Of a stretch of DNA of 64,000 nucleotides, positions 1 through 11,699 are shown piece by piece. The notes under the pieces are model-generated. The model ran no database searches, was not told the DNA's origin, and worked only from the letters and a program-made list of their open reading frames with translations. The stretch spans positions 1,658,971-1,722,970 of the forward strand of contig JANVCC010000025.1 in the NCBI GenBank assembly GCA_025345505.1, written 5' to 3'. This DNA is from Todiramphus chloris collaris (Eukaryota; Chordata; Aves; Coraciiformes; Alcedinidae). The stretch's first letter is position 1; every line of letters begins with the position of its first letter. A program made the translations under genes and the position numbers.

Positions 1-84
1 CAGCAGGGTCACCCAGAGCAGGGGGCCCAGCAGCTGAGTGTCCAGCTGGGTTGGGAATCTCTCCAGAGCAGGAGACTCCACAAC
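1..84 (-). mobile_element. CR1 LINE fragment cut by the window edge
   Basis: The phrase structure 'acccagagcag..gcccag', then 'ctccagagcaggagactccacaac', matches the complement of the CR1 3' region (from memory of the consensus). The element probably continues left of the window. Similarity stops after CACAAC at 84. Confidence 0.65.
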
Positions 85-3000
85 GTTCAATTCTTCTTTA
101 TTCTTATTTCTATTTTCTGGGCTGAGGTGACTGTTTGACTGTGTAGTGGTGTACTGACCGTTTTAAAAACCTGGATGTGAGTTACCAGTGAGTTGCCATC
201 AAAGGCCCAGCATAGTCAGTGTGGGTTTGATTGCTGGTTGGTGGTGGAATGTGGGAGGTAGTTCTGCTCTCGTTGGGGTCACCAGGATTTGCAGTAGGTG
301 CTATGGACTTGTTTGAAAGCTACGTCCATCAGTTACATCACTGGCTCTCAGTATCTCCTCTTCCTTGAGGGCACGTTGCCCTTTTTCTTAATGTTTCCAA
401 GCCCTCAATGTCTGAGTTGCAGCAGACGTATTGTATTGTAGTCCCACGTGTTCTGAGTAGCAGTTGTGTTCTAGCTCTCCGTATGTGTTGTCATAACTGT
501 GGGTGACTTCCATCCTCCTCATAATCAAGAAAAAAAGTTCAGAAACTTGAAATTGTTGTACCCTACAATTTAAAAAAGTGAAATTACCAGATTGGAATTT
601 ACAGGATTTTTTTTGAAACATGTTTCTCTCCACTTTACTTCTCCTTTGTTAAAAACCAGTTTATAACGGTAAGATTTTTATTGATACCTTTGCATTTAAT
701 TGTTGGGCTTTGAAGTTTGTGATCAGACAGCTTGCATTAGAATGTCCAGTGTTTCATTTGATGTCTGTGTGGAATTGTGTGCTTGCAGTATAAGTGGCAG
801 ATACTTAGTATTGGATTTGGATTTTTAGTGTTACAAAAGAGCGTTTCCTTCAACAGTAGAGCTAGTTTTGTGTATGGAGACACAACATGGAGTGATAGAG
901 GTTTAGCAAAACTTGTGTTCTGCTTTCTTCTGTTAAAATGCAGCCTTTTTAACACTGTATCAACATAGTCCAATAATGGTTCAGAAAACTTATGGGGTTT
1001 GAGGAAAGCAAGCAAGCCAGCAAAATGCAGTGGATGAAGACGCAGGCGCAGTCTGCGCAGAGGAGATGTGCTGGTTTCCAGGGAGAGCTGTGTTCATGCA
1101 GACTGGCTTCATCCCTGGCTAGCTGTGAGCCAAGGGGGCGAAAGCCCACTGGCATACGGTTGCAGACAATAGGATTTTTTTTCTTAAAATCCTAGGAATT
1201 AGAGTATAAGGAGAAGGAATCTGGTCCAGGACACGTGTGGATAATGGTCCTTGGGAAGACAGTCTCAGAACAAATCTGGTTTTTACGAGCAAGCACCTGT
1301 CGCTCTTCATGGAAGTGATAATCCTGGAGCAGCTGCTGGTTAGGACTATTTGTATCTGCTCTCAGACCCGCTGTCCACAGTGTCTTTAACATCCCATGTG
1401 TGGACTCGCTGATCTGCTCTATGATAAACACAGGCAGTGCTTGGACTGCGAGGATTGACAACCGCAAAGTTCCAGAAGGCTCCTGGTTGCAGCTCAGTGT
1501 AAGTTTTTGTGCCTGCTTCAAGAGGCAACATCAGTCATCTGCAAGTGGTGGACGCCACAAAAAGCCCCACAGTGTTTTAAAGTGAATAAATGTGAATATT
1601 TCCGTTCCTGGAATCTGATCTTAAAAACGTCAGTGTGTACAAAATTGACAAGTGGTGAAAGGCTTCATGTGTTGCAGGTTCATGTGCTGCTGCTCTTGTG
1701 GGCTGAACTGGCACTGGCAGGAGGGCAGGGCTTCAGGAGCTTCTGATTTCACGGGGGTTTTGAAGCCTGGTGGCACTGATAAGCCCTTTAAACCTTTTTT
1801 TTTGACTGGAAATACTGAGGAAAAAGTGATGCTGTGGGTTTTCAGGGTCAGTCTTTGCCCATTTTTTTTCTCTCTATGCCAGCCCAGTTCCTCTTTGCTT
1901 TGCTGAATGAGTGCATAAAATGAGGAAAAAAATCCAAACTCCCAACTTTTAAGCTTTTATAAAAATCTAATAAGCTCGGAGAAGTTTCTGTGTAATCATG
2001 GGGAGTGTCCTTCTGAAAGGAGTCACGTTTTTTCCTGTATCTTTTTTTCCCTCCCCTGAAAGTACCTAAAGATGACATTCCAAAGGTGCAATGGTCCTTG
2101 CGCAACTTCTTGTTAATGTCATTTGTATAAACTCAGGTGTAGCTGAGTTTTGGTGATTTTATTTGAAAGAATTGGTTTGATAAGTCCCAGGTTCGATAAA
2201 CCAGCCAAGATCAACCCTGGTCAGCTTCTTGTCACTGCACCTTAGCAGAATCCACCAGGAGAAGAAGGCAGCAGGTCGTAGCATCTCTGTGGGCAATTTG
2301 CCTGGCCCTCCAGGGCCTGGTACTCTCCTCACCAGTGGGACACTGTAGTTACGGGATGCTGTTCCTACAGTCACAGCACCATGGGCTGACTCTGCCATTC
2401 CTGTGTCTGCAGAGATCTAAAATCATGTGGATTATATAAGCAGTGTCAGTTGGGCTTTCAGGGTGTGATTTAAAATTGATGTGAGTCTAAATTCCCTGTA
2501 TTGCTTGGGCAGTGGGGCAGTGGGCAGTCTGTTCATTGATCTGGGTAGCAGGTGGCGGGCACCATAAATCAATGATGTGAATGCTGTTTAGGTAGCTAAG
2601 GAGAGGCTCCAGAAATACCTACACTTCACTTCTATTCTCAAATGTCAGATGTCTTCTGGTTGTGTTTCATGAGATGAGCTTCTGACACTCAGAGGTTGTG
2701 TGGCTCGGAGGAGGACAGCATATTGATCCCCAACATTTAATGACTGTTGTGATTCTTCCACTGCAAAAAGGGGATGAGTGTTCAATGAAAGCAGAGCAGC
2801 ACATAACTTCCCTACAGAGTTCACGGCAGTGTTTCCTTCCCCCCTGGAACACGTGACATCAGCTCATAAAACGGGAGCTGAAAGCTCTTGCTTGCCCAGA
2901 CGTATCCCAAAGGATGGACTGTGTCCTAGCAGAGCTAAGTGCTGTAGGCTCTGCAGTAGCCTCTACCACTGATGTGTCTTGAGGTGGAGAGTGTTTTCGG

Positions 3001-4695
3001 TGTGGGTTTACTTTTGTCCAATGTCACTTACTACTCTGAAGCTTACCTGTATGGTATCTAAGTACTGGTGAAAAATAAGTACTATTTCACCAGTCTAAGT
3101 TAGATGGAAATCCTCATGTGGAGGTTTTCCATTATTCCATCTCTCGGAAGTTCTGGTGAACCACAGTGTTTCTATAACTTGGGATGTAACGTATTTGTAT
3201 GTTTTTCAAGAGGAAACGTTTATCACGGTATCATTAGCCTCAGTGATTGAAGCAGTACACTTTGGAGTGTGTGCAGATGGATATTTGTAAGTGATGCTCA
3301 GATCATAATGCAAGATTGATAGTTCAGTCTTTCAGGAGTCTCATACTGCTCAGAATACTGGCCCTTGACAGAAAGTGTCATCTCTTGTTGGACAGAGCAA
3401 AGTAAGCTGCTGGATGCATCTCCTGAGCCTGAGAAGTGATAGAAAGATGATGCTTTTCAGAGAGCTTTTTTTAGGGCATTTTTGACGATTGCCTGTAGAG
3501 GACAAGCCTTTGTCAAGTACACATCTACTTGCATGAAAGGCCTTCTTCTGATGACTTCAAAGACAGCAGATCAAGTCCTGTCATGTTTGTAACAGCTGAA
3601 GCTCCATTTTCTACCTTACTTCCCACTCTGGTAGCATCTGGTGAGGATCTGCGTGCTTTGGGCTGGAGCCACAACAGTGGGGCTTTTGTTGCATCGAGGA
3701 TTTGAGGAGAGGAGGACTGTGTGAAAGTTTTGGGTAGTAGCTGATCCCTGTTAGCGTGTTGCCTGTCACCCTTTGGTTGACGCTGCTGATGCAGCGATAA
3801 GTTGCCTGGTAAGGAAAAACATGAGCAGCTTTTACACAATGGAATTTAAACCACGTAGAGGAATATACTTCTCTGGAGCTGTTTGTGGTCTCCTTAGTGA
3901 GTGGGAGTTGGGATTTGGGCAAACTACAGAAATGAGGCTGATCAAGTGGAACTCTTCCTGTCGCTCATATCTGGTAGCTTATGATTCAACTAGTCTTGCC
4001 TGTGTTCAGTCATCTCGTTTGGTCTCCTACTGCAGCCAGGCTTGGAAGCCTGTGCTGATTAAATTATTTAGTAGTAATAGGTCTGAAGCACTTGCATATA
4101 AATTTGTAAGAATAATAAAGACGTCAAATTCTATGCCAGGTGGGAAATAATCTGTTGCTTATCTGATAATAACATGAGCTTTTAAAACTGTCTCGGAACT
4201 AGGAGAGAGGAGGTAGTCTGGAAAGAGAAATGCTAAATGTCAGCTGTATTGCTTGTTGGCTTAATCTATGTTATTGCTAATAATGTATCCCCTAACTGTG
4301 CTGTACAGCCAAATTCTTCTTTCCCAGTTAAGCAAAAGGGTTTAATGTCTGTAGGTGTCAAAAAGCAAAATGCAAACAGAAACTATCAGAAGTTCACGTT
4401 TGCTCTCAGCCTGTTCCTTAGTGCAGAGATGGCCCAAAGCTGTGGTGGTACCTGTGTGGGGGTAGGTTAGGTGGTTTGTGTTTTACAGATCTTACAGTGG
4501 AAGTGTCTTACAACTGAGAGCGGAGACTCCTGTCACTGGGCTGGCGGAGGGCCTCTCACTGGCCACGCTGCTGTCCCTTGTCCTCCCTCGGTGTCCCTGT
4601 ATGTGATACAGGAGTGGGCACAGTCTGTGCTCACCTCATCTCCTCCCAGTCCAGTCTTTAGTGAGAGATTTCTTTTTTCAAGCATGAAAAAACTT
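85..4695. other. Intronic stretch without recognisable gene
   Basis: No exon-like frame with paired splice sites or family similarity was found. The open frames here (up to 125 codons at 3773-4150) have unremarkable composition and match nothing I know. T and G dominate the + strand in many rows, as expected for transcribed intron sequence. Confidence 0.6.
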
Positions 4696-4995
4696 AGAAT
4701 CACAGAATCATTAGAATAGTTTGGGATGGAAGGGACCTTAAAGATCATCTAGTTTCAACCCCCTGCCATGGGCAGGGACACCTTCTGCTAGATCAGGTTG
4801 CTCAAAGCTCCATCCAGCCTGGCCTTGAACACCTCCAGGGATGGATGGGGCATCCACAGTTTCTCTGGGTGACCTGTGCCAGTGTCTCACCAGTGAAGAA
4901 CCTCTTCCTTACATCTAATCTAAATCTATGCTTTTTTCCAGTTTTAAAACCATCCTGTCACTACCTGTCCTCATAAAAGTTCCTCTCTAGGAGGG
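4696..4995 (-). mobile_element. CR1 LINE 3' end, minus orientation
   Basis: Begins with the complement of the CR1 tail (AGAATCACAGAATCA). It runs through the conserved phrases 'ttgggatggaagggaccttaaagatcatct', 'ccctgccatgggcagggacacc', 'ccatccagcctggccttgaac' and 'agggatggatggggcatccaca', and fades after the 'tctaatctaaatct' block near 4990. It is a 5'-truncated copy of about 300 bp, moderately diverged, with a small ATGG duplication at 'gggatggatgggg'. Confidence 0.95.
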
Positions 4996-7600
4996 ACTCC
5001 CATTCAGCTTTTCAGCTGTCAATAAAATCTCAACATTTAAATGTTTTTAACAAAGTCAGAGCAGGCAAATACTGGGTTTACATTGAAAGCTAAACAAATT
5101 CCACCAAAAGCTAAGATGGTACGATGGGTGATAAAACTACTTAATATCATTTCCTGTTCACTGCATGTTAACAGATGATGTGTGCTTTCAAAAAGGGGGT
5201 GACTGAGCAGGCAGAGTGGGGACTGTTTTGTTTGGTCCTGGGGTTGTGCCCCACCATCATGAGGGCCCCCGGGGAGGAAAGGAGTGAGGGTTTCTTCCTA
5301 GAAAGCAGCCCTGTCTGCTGAGCCCGGAGAGTGGGAGGTGCTGGGCTCAGCCGAAGCTGGGCAGGGCTCAGGGCAGGAGCAGGAAGCTGGTGCATGGCCA
5401 AGGTCTGTGGCTCCCAGGTAATGGAAGAAACAGCATCTCTGTGGACATACTGGGAGGGCAGTTTATTCCAACGCAGAAAACCGTTCAGCTAACTAGCAAA
5501 AGGCAAGACAGAAAGAAAGGAGCTTCACTGACAGACCATGGCAGGAGGTTTCTTTACAAACATTTTCACTTGAATTGTTTTGCCTATGAGAGCCAAATTT
5601 CTGTAGTTAACACTGTCTCGTTCTAGTTTGATCTGGTGAAATGAGGTTTTGAATTTTTCTGTGGTGTTTCTGGGGCGGTTGCTTTTAGGGTAAAGGTTTG
5701 GGAAGATTTTTCCCAGAGTATTTGTGAACTTGTGTATCCTTTCCCATGGGTGACCGTACCTATTGTAGCATGCCTGTCCAAGGGGTTGTCCATTTGGTTT
5801 TGAAGGTAACATTACTAGTGGAGGGGAAACTTCTGGCTTCTATCTGAAGAGTGCCTGGATGAAGTCCTCATATTGTTAAGCTCTGTGGGAGTTGTCTTGG
5901 GGCTATAATTTGTTCCCTTGCTTGGTTGGTTGTGGTTTATTTTTTAATAAGACTTTTTTTCTATTTCACACACTATATGTTTTTATTTGGAGGCTATGTG
6001 GAATGTATTCTTTCTTTGATAACCCTCCAATGAATCTCCAAGTATTAAGGAATTAGTAATTTTTTGGAAGTAGAATGCAATTGGAAAAATAAAGCTTTTG
6101 TAAGAGTCACCAACCTTAGCAACTTCTTCCTTCCTATTGTACTTTTATTGTTTCCATAAATAGACTAGCAAGCCAAGGATAAAGGATTTACTCCAAATAT
6201 TTGATACGTGCAGAACTGGTTTGAGCATGTGATGAAGCAGTTGGCTTCAGCTGGCTTATGGTGAGTATTACAGAAGATACTGCCAGGGAGGTATTTGACT
6301 GAGGTCACACTTGCTAATGAGTTCAAAGCGGAGCTTTGTCATGGGATTTACTGTCTGTTGCTCCCAGAGAGGAGGAGGGTGAGGATTTGTGAAAGGAAAG
6401 TAGGCTGCACAAAGCAGTGAAAAGGTCTGAAAGGTCTGTGGTGGTGCTGCAGTGAGGTGGTAATTCATCAGCCTGGTGGCCAGTAAAGAGAGGGTGCTGG
6501 GGGCAGGGCACTTGGCTGAAATGGTGTTTGATGGATGATAAGTGCAGCTTTTTCCACAGGGTGTGGAGAATAATAGAGACAATTTTACTTGAAAACTAAC
6601 TCTTTACTTTCACAGTCTTAGTGAAGCTTCCATTCTGGCAGATGTGCCTGGAGCAGCCAAGTACACTGCTCTTCTCCGTCCCCATCTATGTGCTGCATGG
6701 GGCTGGGGGGGCTCTCTCCTCCCTTGCCCTGCCTGAAGAGAAGCTGCCAACAGTAAATGAAGGGATTCGGTGGGGGGAAGCACAGCTAAACCAGGGGGGT
6801 GGCAGCTGCCTCTGTCGTGAGGTTAAAGCCTTGCCCCAGTCTGGGCTGGTGGCTGGCAGCGTCACCCCTCGCTGTGGTGATGGTGGCTGGGGCTGGAGCT
6901 GGGGCAACTGGGAGCACCTTGGCAGCCTTCATAGTGGGAGGAGAAGGAAGCTATTACGGGTAGAAGGATGAACCAGAAAGAAGTTTGGCCAGTCGCAGTG
7001 AACATTAAGCATTTTCCTCGTGGGAAGGGATTGGGCTTGTAGTTTATGCTTTTTAAGGAACCGGAGGAGTCCCTTGCAGTTTATCTGAGCACAGTAAATA
7101 TATGTCGACTTACAAAACAAGCAAGAACGGGGATGAAATTTTCCTCAGCAGCTGGACTTTCTCTTGGGGCACGTGGGTTGTGCCAGCCCCCTTAGAAAAC
7201 AGGGAGCATTCTCTTGCATGGAACTGCGTGGGTGGAGAGAGCGGGGTGAGCAGAGGCGGCTCTCCCACCTCGCTACCCCAGCGAGCTGCCGTGCTTTGCA
7301 CGGCTGCAGGGTCTGGCTCACAGAGGTGGCAGGGACCTGGTGCGGCAGCTCCAGTGCAGCAGGACAACAGACAGTAGTGGGGTGGAGAACCAGTTCCTTT
7401 GCAGTGCTTTTCATTGGTACACGATGTGTAATCCTGTAGTTCTGCCAAGAGTTGTGCTGTCGGATACCCACTGTAGGACAGACCAGTTGCTACATGCGTA
7501 CAGAAACGGCTGAAATGGAGAAGGAGGATGAGCTTGTGCTCTGCAAAGCAAAGGAGATTCAGACAGTGGAGGAGGGGAATGCACAGCCAAAGCAGAAAAT
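4996..7600. other. Intronic stretch without recognisable gene
   Basis: No repeat family or exon was recognised. The stretch from 6650 to 6960 is locally GC-rich (G runs, few CpG) and holds an open + frame of 116 codons. The frame is low-complexity G/W/L-rich, with no known motif, and is treated as chance. A strongly T-rich patch lies near 5881-5950. Confidence 0.5.
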
Positions 7601-7604
7601 GGGG

Positions 7605-7682
7605 GAAGGAGGAAAGAATCAATAGTTCATTAGATTTGTAGAGTAGAAGAAGGAGAAAAAGGATCGATAGTTCATCAGATCT
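7605..7682 (+). repeat. Imperfect tandem duplication (two about 33-bp units)
   Basis: Units at 7605-7637 and 7649-7682 share the core 'atc[a/g]atagttcat[t/c]agat' plus a purine-rich lead 'gaaggag'. The period is about 44-45 bp. A long open frame on the minus strand runs through both copies. Confidence 0.75.
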
Positions 7683-8589
7683 GGAGACTGGGCTTCTGGG
7701 ATGTGGTTGGTTAACACAAGAATATTTTAGTGGAGTCATTGTTCATGTTATAACCAGTGCGCATCATGTAACAGCTCCTATCAGTCCATATAGCAGAAGA
7801 AAGGAGAAGCAGAACTTAAGGGTAGTCGGTTTGCAAAGCTTAGTTTAGGGGAAGGCACCCCCTCAAAGAGTGCTTGCTGACAAATATGAAACGGTTCTTG
7901 GAGGTTCTTTGGCCGTCCTCCTCCAGCGCTCTCCTTGCCACGAACAGCGTTGCTCAAAAATCTGCAGTTTTCAATTAGGATTTCAGTGAATGTGAGTTTT
8001 GTCTCCAGGGTTTGGCGTTGTGGTTTTAATAGTTTACAGCCCAGGTGAAAAGTAAACTCTTCATTACGATTTCAGACACGGGTGTGAAATTTCCTACAAA
8101 ATGAGCTCACTTCTGTAACGCTCCTGGGCTAGAAGTGATGTGGTCATGCAGTTTCCATGATTATACTGGAGAGAAAGAATTGCTACTGTATTATAAAGGT
8201 GTATTTTTAGAAAGAAGGTTGCAAACCGTCAATATTAGTTTGAACTGGCACTTTGTCGTGGATGTAAATAGTTTAAGTGAAAAGGGCTACTTTTAGTACA
8301 AAGTAGCTATTTTCTGTGGGTTTAGTAATTAAAAGCTTGTGTATTGGCTGGCTGATGGTCTCATTAGGGCCCAGGAAAGCTCACTGGAGACTAGCCACAG
8401 GCTCTGACATCCAGTAACACGAGAATTCTTTCTGGTGTTTAAGAATTATCAGTTGGCTGCAGTATTCCTCTCTGTTCCCTTGTTGTGTCCGGGGGAGAAT
8501 GGTGAAGTTCTCCCACTAGCTCTGTAGCAGGAGCTTCAGAGCTTCTGCCAGAGCTGGGGGAGATCCCTCTGCCGATGTCTGGCTCTGTA

Positions 8590-8765
8590 AGAAGTGCAGC
8601 AGTTAACAACTATCATGTGCTTTCCGATAAAATCACGCAGCTCGCCTTTTTAATGGCTACAAATCATCAGAGCTTCAGATTCAGAGCTCCCTGTCGCCCT
8701 TTAAGCTGATGAGTGTACTCCTGTCCTCTGTGCATGAATAATGCATCGCCTGCCTTGCTTTAGTA
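8590..8765. promoter_or_regulatory. Candidate conserved non-coding element
   Basis: An unbroken, non-repetitive block that keeps CpGs (at 'ccgataaaatcacgcagctcgcc') in otherwise CpG-poor sequence. It contains TGCATGAATAATGCAT-type octamer/homeobox-like sites near 8731-8746. The assignment is by eye only; it could simply be unique intron sequence. Confidence 0.3.
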
Positions 8766-9045
8766 AGGTACAGTTAATTCTCTTGGCCTTTAAGGGCTTT
8801 TTCTCCCCCTGTTATTACTTAGCTGCCATCCTGTTCGAAGACAACTTATTAACCGCAAGTCTACAAACGCCAGTGAGTTTAGGAGACAATGACATTATAT
8901 GGAGAAAGCGGCTCCAGTGCTCAAATTCTTCAGTAGAGATCTGTGTCTCTGTTCTTCTGAAATGGCTCTGTTGTGTCACAGACATCAGTAGTGTGCCAAT
9001 AATCAGATAATTTTGTCTGCAGAGCTTTATTTGACCCCGGTGAAA

Positions 9046-9165
9046 CAGACTCAGCGGTTTGGGTGGGAAGGGACCTATCAAGCTCATCTGGTCCAACCCC
9101 TCTGCAGTGAGCAGGACCATCTGCAACCAGAGCAGGCTGCTTGGAGCTATCTGAGCTGGTTCCAC
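9046..9165 (-). mobile_element. Short degraded CR1 fragment, minus orientation
   Basis: 'cggtttgggtgggaagggacct' followed by 'ctcatctggtccaacccctctgcagtgagcagg' and 'tctgcaaccagagcaggctgc' is the complement of a CR1 3' end lacking most of its terminal octamer repeats. Similarity is lost after about 9165. Confidence 0.85.
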
Positions 9166-9969
9166 GTGTGTTCCCAGTCGGGCCTGCCCCTGCCTCAGTT
9201 TGCAGGGCTAGGGGCAGGGCTGCCCTTTGCAGTCCTTTCTGTATTGCATTCTCTAGGTTTGGTACCATTTCTGAAGGGCAGAAGACTCTTGAAACACTGC
9301 TGCACCCTTTCTAGCGTGGCTGGGGAACAGAGACTTGCCTTTCTGTTTATCTTGATAGAAGTTCCTTTTGAATGTCTTAATTAAATCTTAAATCTTTTCT
9401 CCTCTGCTTCACCCGGCACAGCTGCAGAGAGGTTTTTGGTGTGCTCTGTTAATTTTAGCAACGTACTCTCTCGGCGTTGAGTAGGTGAGGCAGAACTCAA
9501 GGGTGGCAGGGATTGACAGTGCACCTGCTAAAGCAGACTGCTCTGTGTCATCTGTAATTCAAACGTTTATTTTAAAAGGAAACACTTTGGTTGGCAGGCT
9601 ATGGAGTGTGTGATGATAGCTGAGTAAGCCTAAACCTATCAGGATAGCAGGAGGTAGAACCAGGTCGTGACACGTCGCCCTTTTTCTCAAGGCTCTGCAT
9701 TCAACCATTTTTCAGCTAGTTAACTTGATTTGCTGACCCCTGTAAAGAATAACTGAACCCTAACAAAGTGATTTTTGATTCATGCAAAGCTGTAGCTGGA
9801 CTGGAACATTAAAATTCTTTTGTAGTACCCAGTGACTTTTACATACAGTCCTAAAATAGCTGAGAGTAGGTGAGATTTATTGGCGTATTGTGCTAACGGC
9901 TCAGTGCACAGGAGAAACGCCACAGAAAGACATTTGGTGGTGGTAGAGGTGGTGATTTAAGCTGGCAAA

Positions 9970-10430
9970 ACTCTGTGTTATTTGCTATGCTTAACTTAAT
10001 TGGTGTTTTCTTCCAGGAGAAAGAAGTATTGTTAGATGAAATGAGAAATCCACGGGTGCTGCGTGTTACGCACCGTATTTATCCGCTTTACATTTTTGCG
10101 AGTTCTAATAATTGTTTAATTGTGGTGCATAAATTACTTGCGTTCCTTGTTCTTCTCCCTGACGATGTTCCACTGCATTTTGTAAAGACTAATTACTGTC
10201 ATCCCCAGTAGAGTTGCTCTTTTACATCAATAATCATTCACAACTTGCTAGACGCCTGTAGCTACAAATCAGTCATTTAAGCAACCCTGGGAAGTGTTTT
10301 GTAATTTATTTTTCACATTATACAGCCCATCTGGTAATGGAAAAAGCTAATAGTTATAAACATATTATCAACTTGAAATCAATCCATTTCTGGAACGCTG
10401 TAATTACCACCTACTTCAGCCACGGAGTTG
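9970..10430. promoter_or_regulatory. Candidate conserved non-coding element rich in homeodomain cores
   Basis: AT-rich and non-repetitive, with many homeodomain-type cores: TAATAATTGTTTAATTG at 10106-10122, TAATTA at 10190-10195 and TAATTA at 10401-10406, plus TCAATAATCATT near 10228. CpGs survive ('gttacgcaccg', 'tgcgttcc', 'gacgatg', 'gacgcc'). This composition resembles developmental enhancers in introns of vertebrate genes. It is an inference without alignment. Confidence 0.38.
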
Positions 10431-11031
10431 ACTAGGAGCGTGTGCATGTGGGCTGCTGCCTGCATGTAGAGGACAGGGGCTTTTCTCCTCTGGTTTTGCT
10501 GCCTAAAAGACTTTCAGGAGGACAAGAAGTCTCCTCACACCAGGCTTCTCGTGCTGTTTGTAGCTGCAGCCCCTGCCACCCGGAGCTCCAAACTGTGCTT
10601 GGGTGCCACGAACCGACACAGCCACGTGAGACCTGTTTGAAAGGCATGCTTTGTGTTGATTCGTGGTAATGGTGGGTACGTTTTACAGCAGGAGTGAATC
10701 TAAAAGAAAAACTAAATTCATTTAAAAGGTGTGTTTTGTTAGGGCCCGCTGTTCACCAGCCATCTTTTTAAAACCAGTTGAATTTAAATGGACTTTGAAT
10801 AAAAGCCAACCAGAAGTTTACTGCGGAAATGCAGCATAACTTCTCTGTAGGTCAGACAATATTTCTCTTTAGAGCTGTATAGTTGGTGTTTCACTTTCTG
10901 GTGCCTGTCGCAGTAATAAAAGAGGGTGGAAAATAACACTTTTTGCTTGTCCCTTTTCAGATTTGCCCAGTCTATTCATAAATGTTAGGGCTCACCCTTT
11001 TCTAATACTTGCTAAAAGGGAGGGATACTTC

Positions 11032-11107
11032 ATGAAATAATATTGCATTATTTAGGAATTTTATTTATTGTATGTATTTATTTAATGAAATAATATTGCA
11101 TTATTTA
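11032..11107 (+). repeat. Exact 23-bp direct repeat with 30-bp spacer
   Basis: ATGAAATAATATTGCATTAT(TTA) occurs at 11032-11054 and again, identical, at 11085-11107. Each copy contains an internal inverted repeat (AAATAAT...ATTATTT), and the spacer is TTTAT-rich. It looks like a recent local tandem duplication of 53 bp in which the spacer half has drifted or was not duplicated. Confidence 0.85.
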
Positions 11108-11299
11108 CAGTAGTAAGGTACTAAACTCATTGACTCAGGATTTTGGCATTGATTTTTTTTTTTTGTTGACTTTTGTGTGTGTTTGTTTGTTTTTTAAATG
11201 ACTTCTATTAATTTTCCAGAAGGCTTAGTTGTTCTGGGCTGAATAGTTTCAGCATCTTTTACTCCACACTCTTCCTATCCTACAAATACCCGGTGATGT

Positions 11300-11699
11300 C
11301 CTGTGAGGCCAGGCTGGGAAAGTTGTTCAGCCTGGAGAAATCTCCGGAGAGAACTTCTTGTGGCCTTCAGCATCTGAAGGGGGCTACAAGAAAGCTTGGA
11401 AGGGACTTTTTACAAGAGCTTGTGGTGATAAGATAAGGGGTGACAGCTTCAAACTGGAAGAGGGGAGGTTTGGATTAGAAATTAGGAAGAAGTTCTTCAC
11501 TCTGAGGGTGGTGAGACCCTGGCAGAGGTTGCCCAGGGAAGCTGCGGACGCTCCATCACGGCATGTGTTCAGGACCAGGTTGGATGGGGCTTTGTGCAGC
11601 CTGCTCTAGTGGGAGGTGTCCCTGCCCATGGCAAGGGGCTTAGAACCAAATGATCTTTAAGGTCCTTTTCAACCCAAACCATCCTATGATTCTGTGATG
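11300..11699 (+). mobile_element. CR1 LINE 3' end, plus orientation, with ORF2 C-terminus remnant
   Basis: Starts in the 'cctgtgaggccaggctggg...ttcagcctggagaa' block and ends with the tail ATCCTATGATTCTGTGATG at 11699. An open frame at 11358-11609 still reads like the end of the CR1 reverse-transcriptase polyprotein (residues EEGRFGLEIRKKFFTLRVVR, then W.RLPREA, then RLDGAL). The copy is 5'-truncated to about 400 bp with no visible stop in the remaining coding part. The retained frame is probably chance or youth and not function. Confidence 0.95.
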
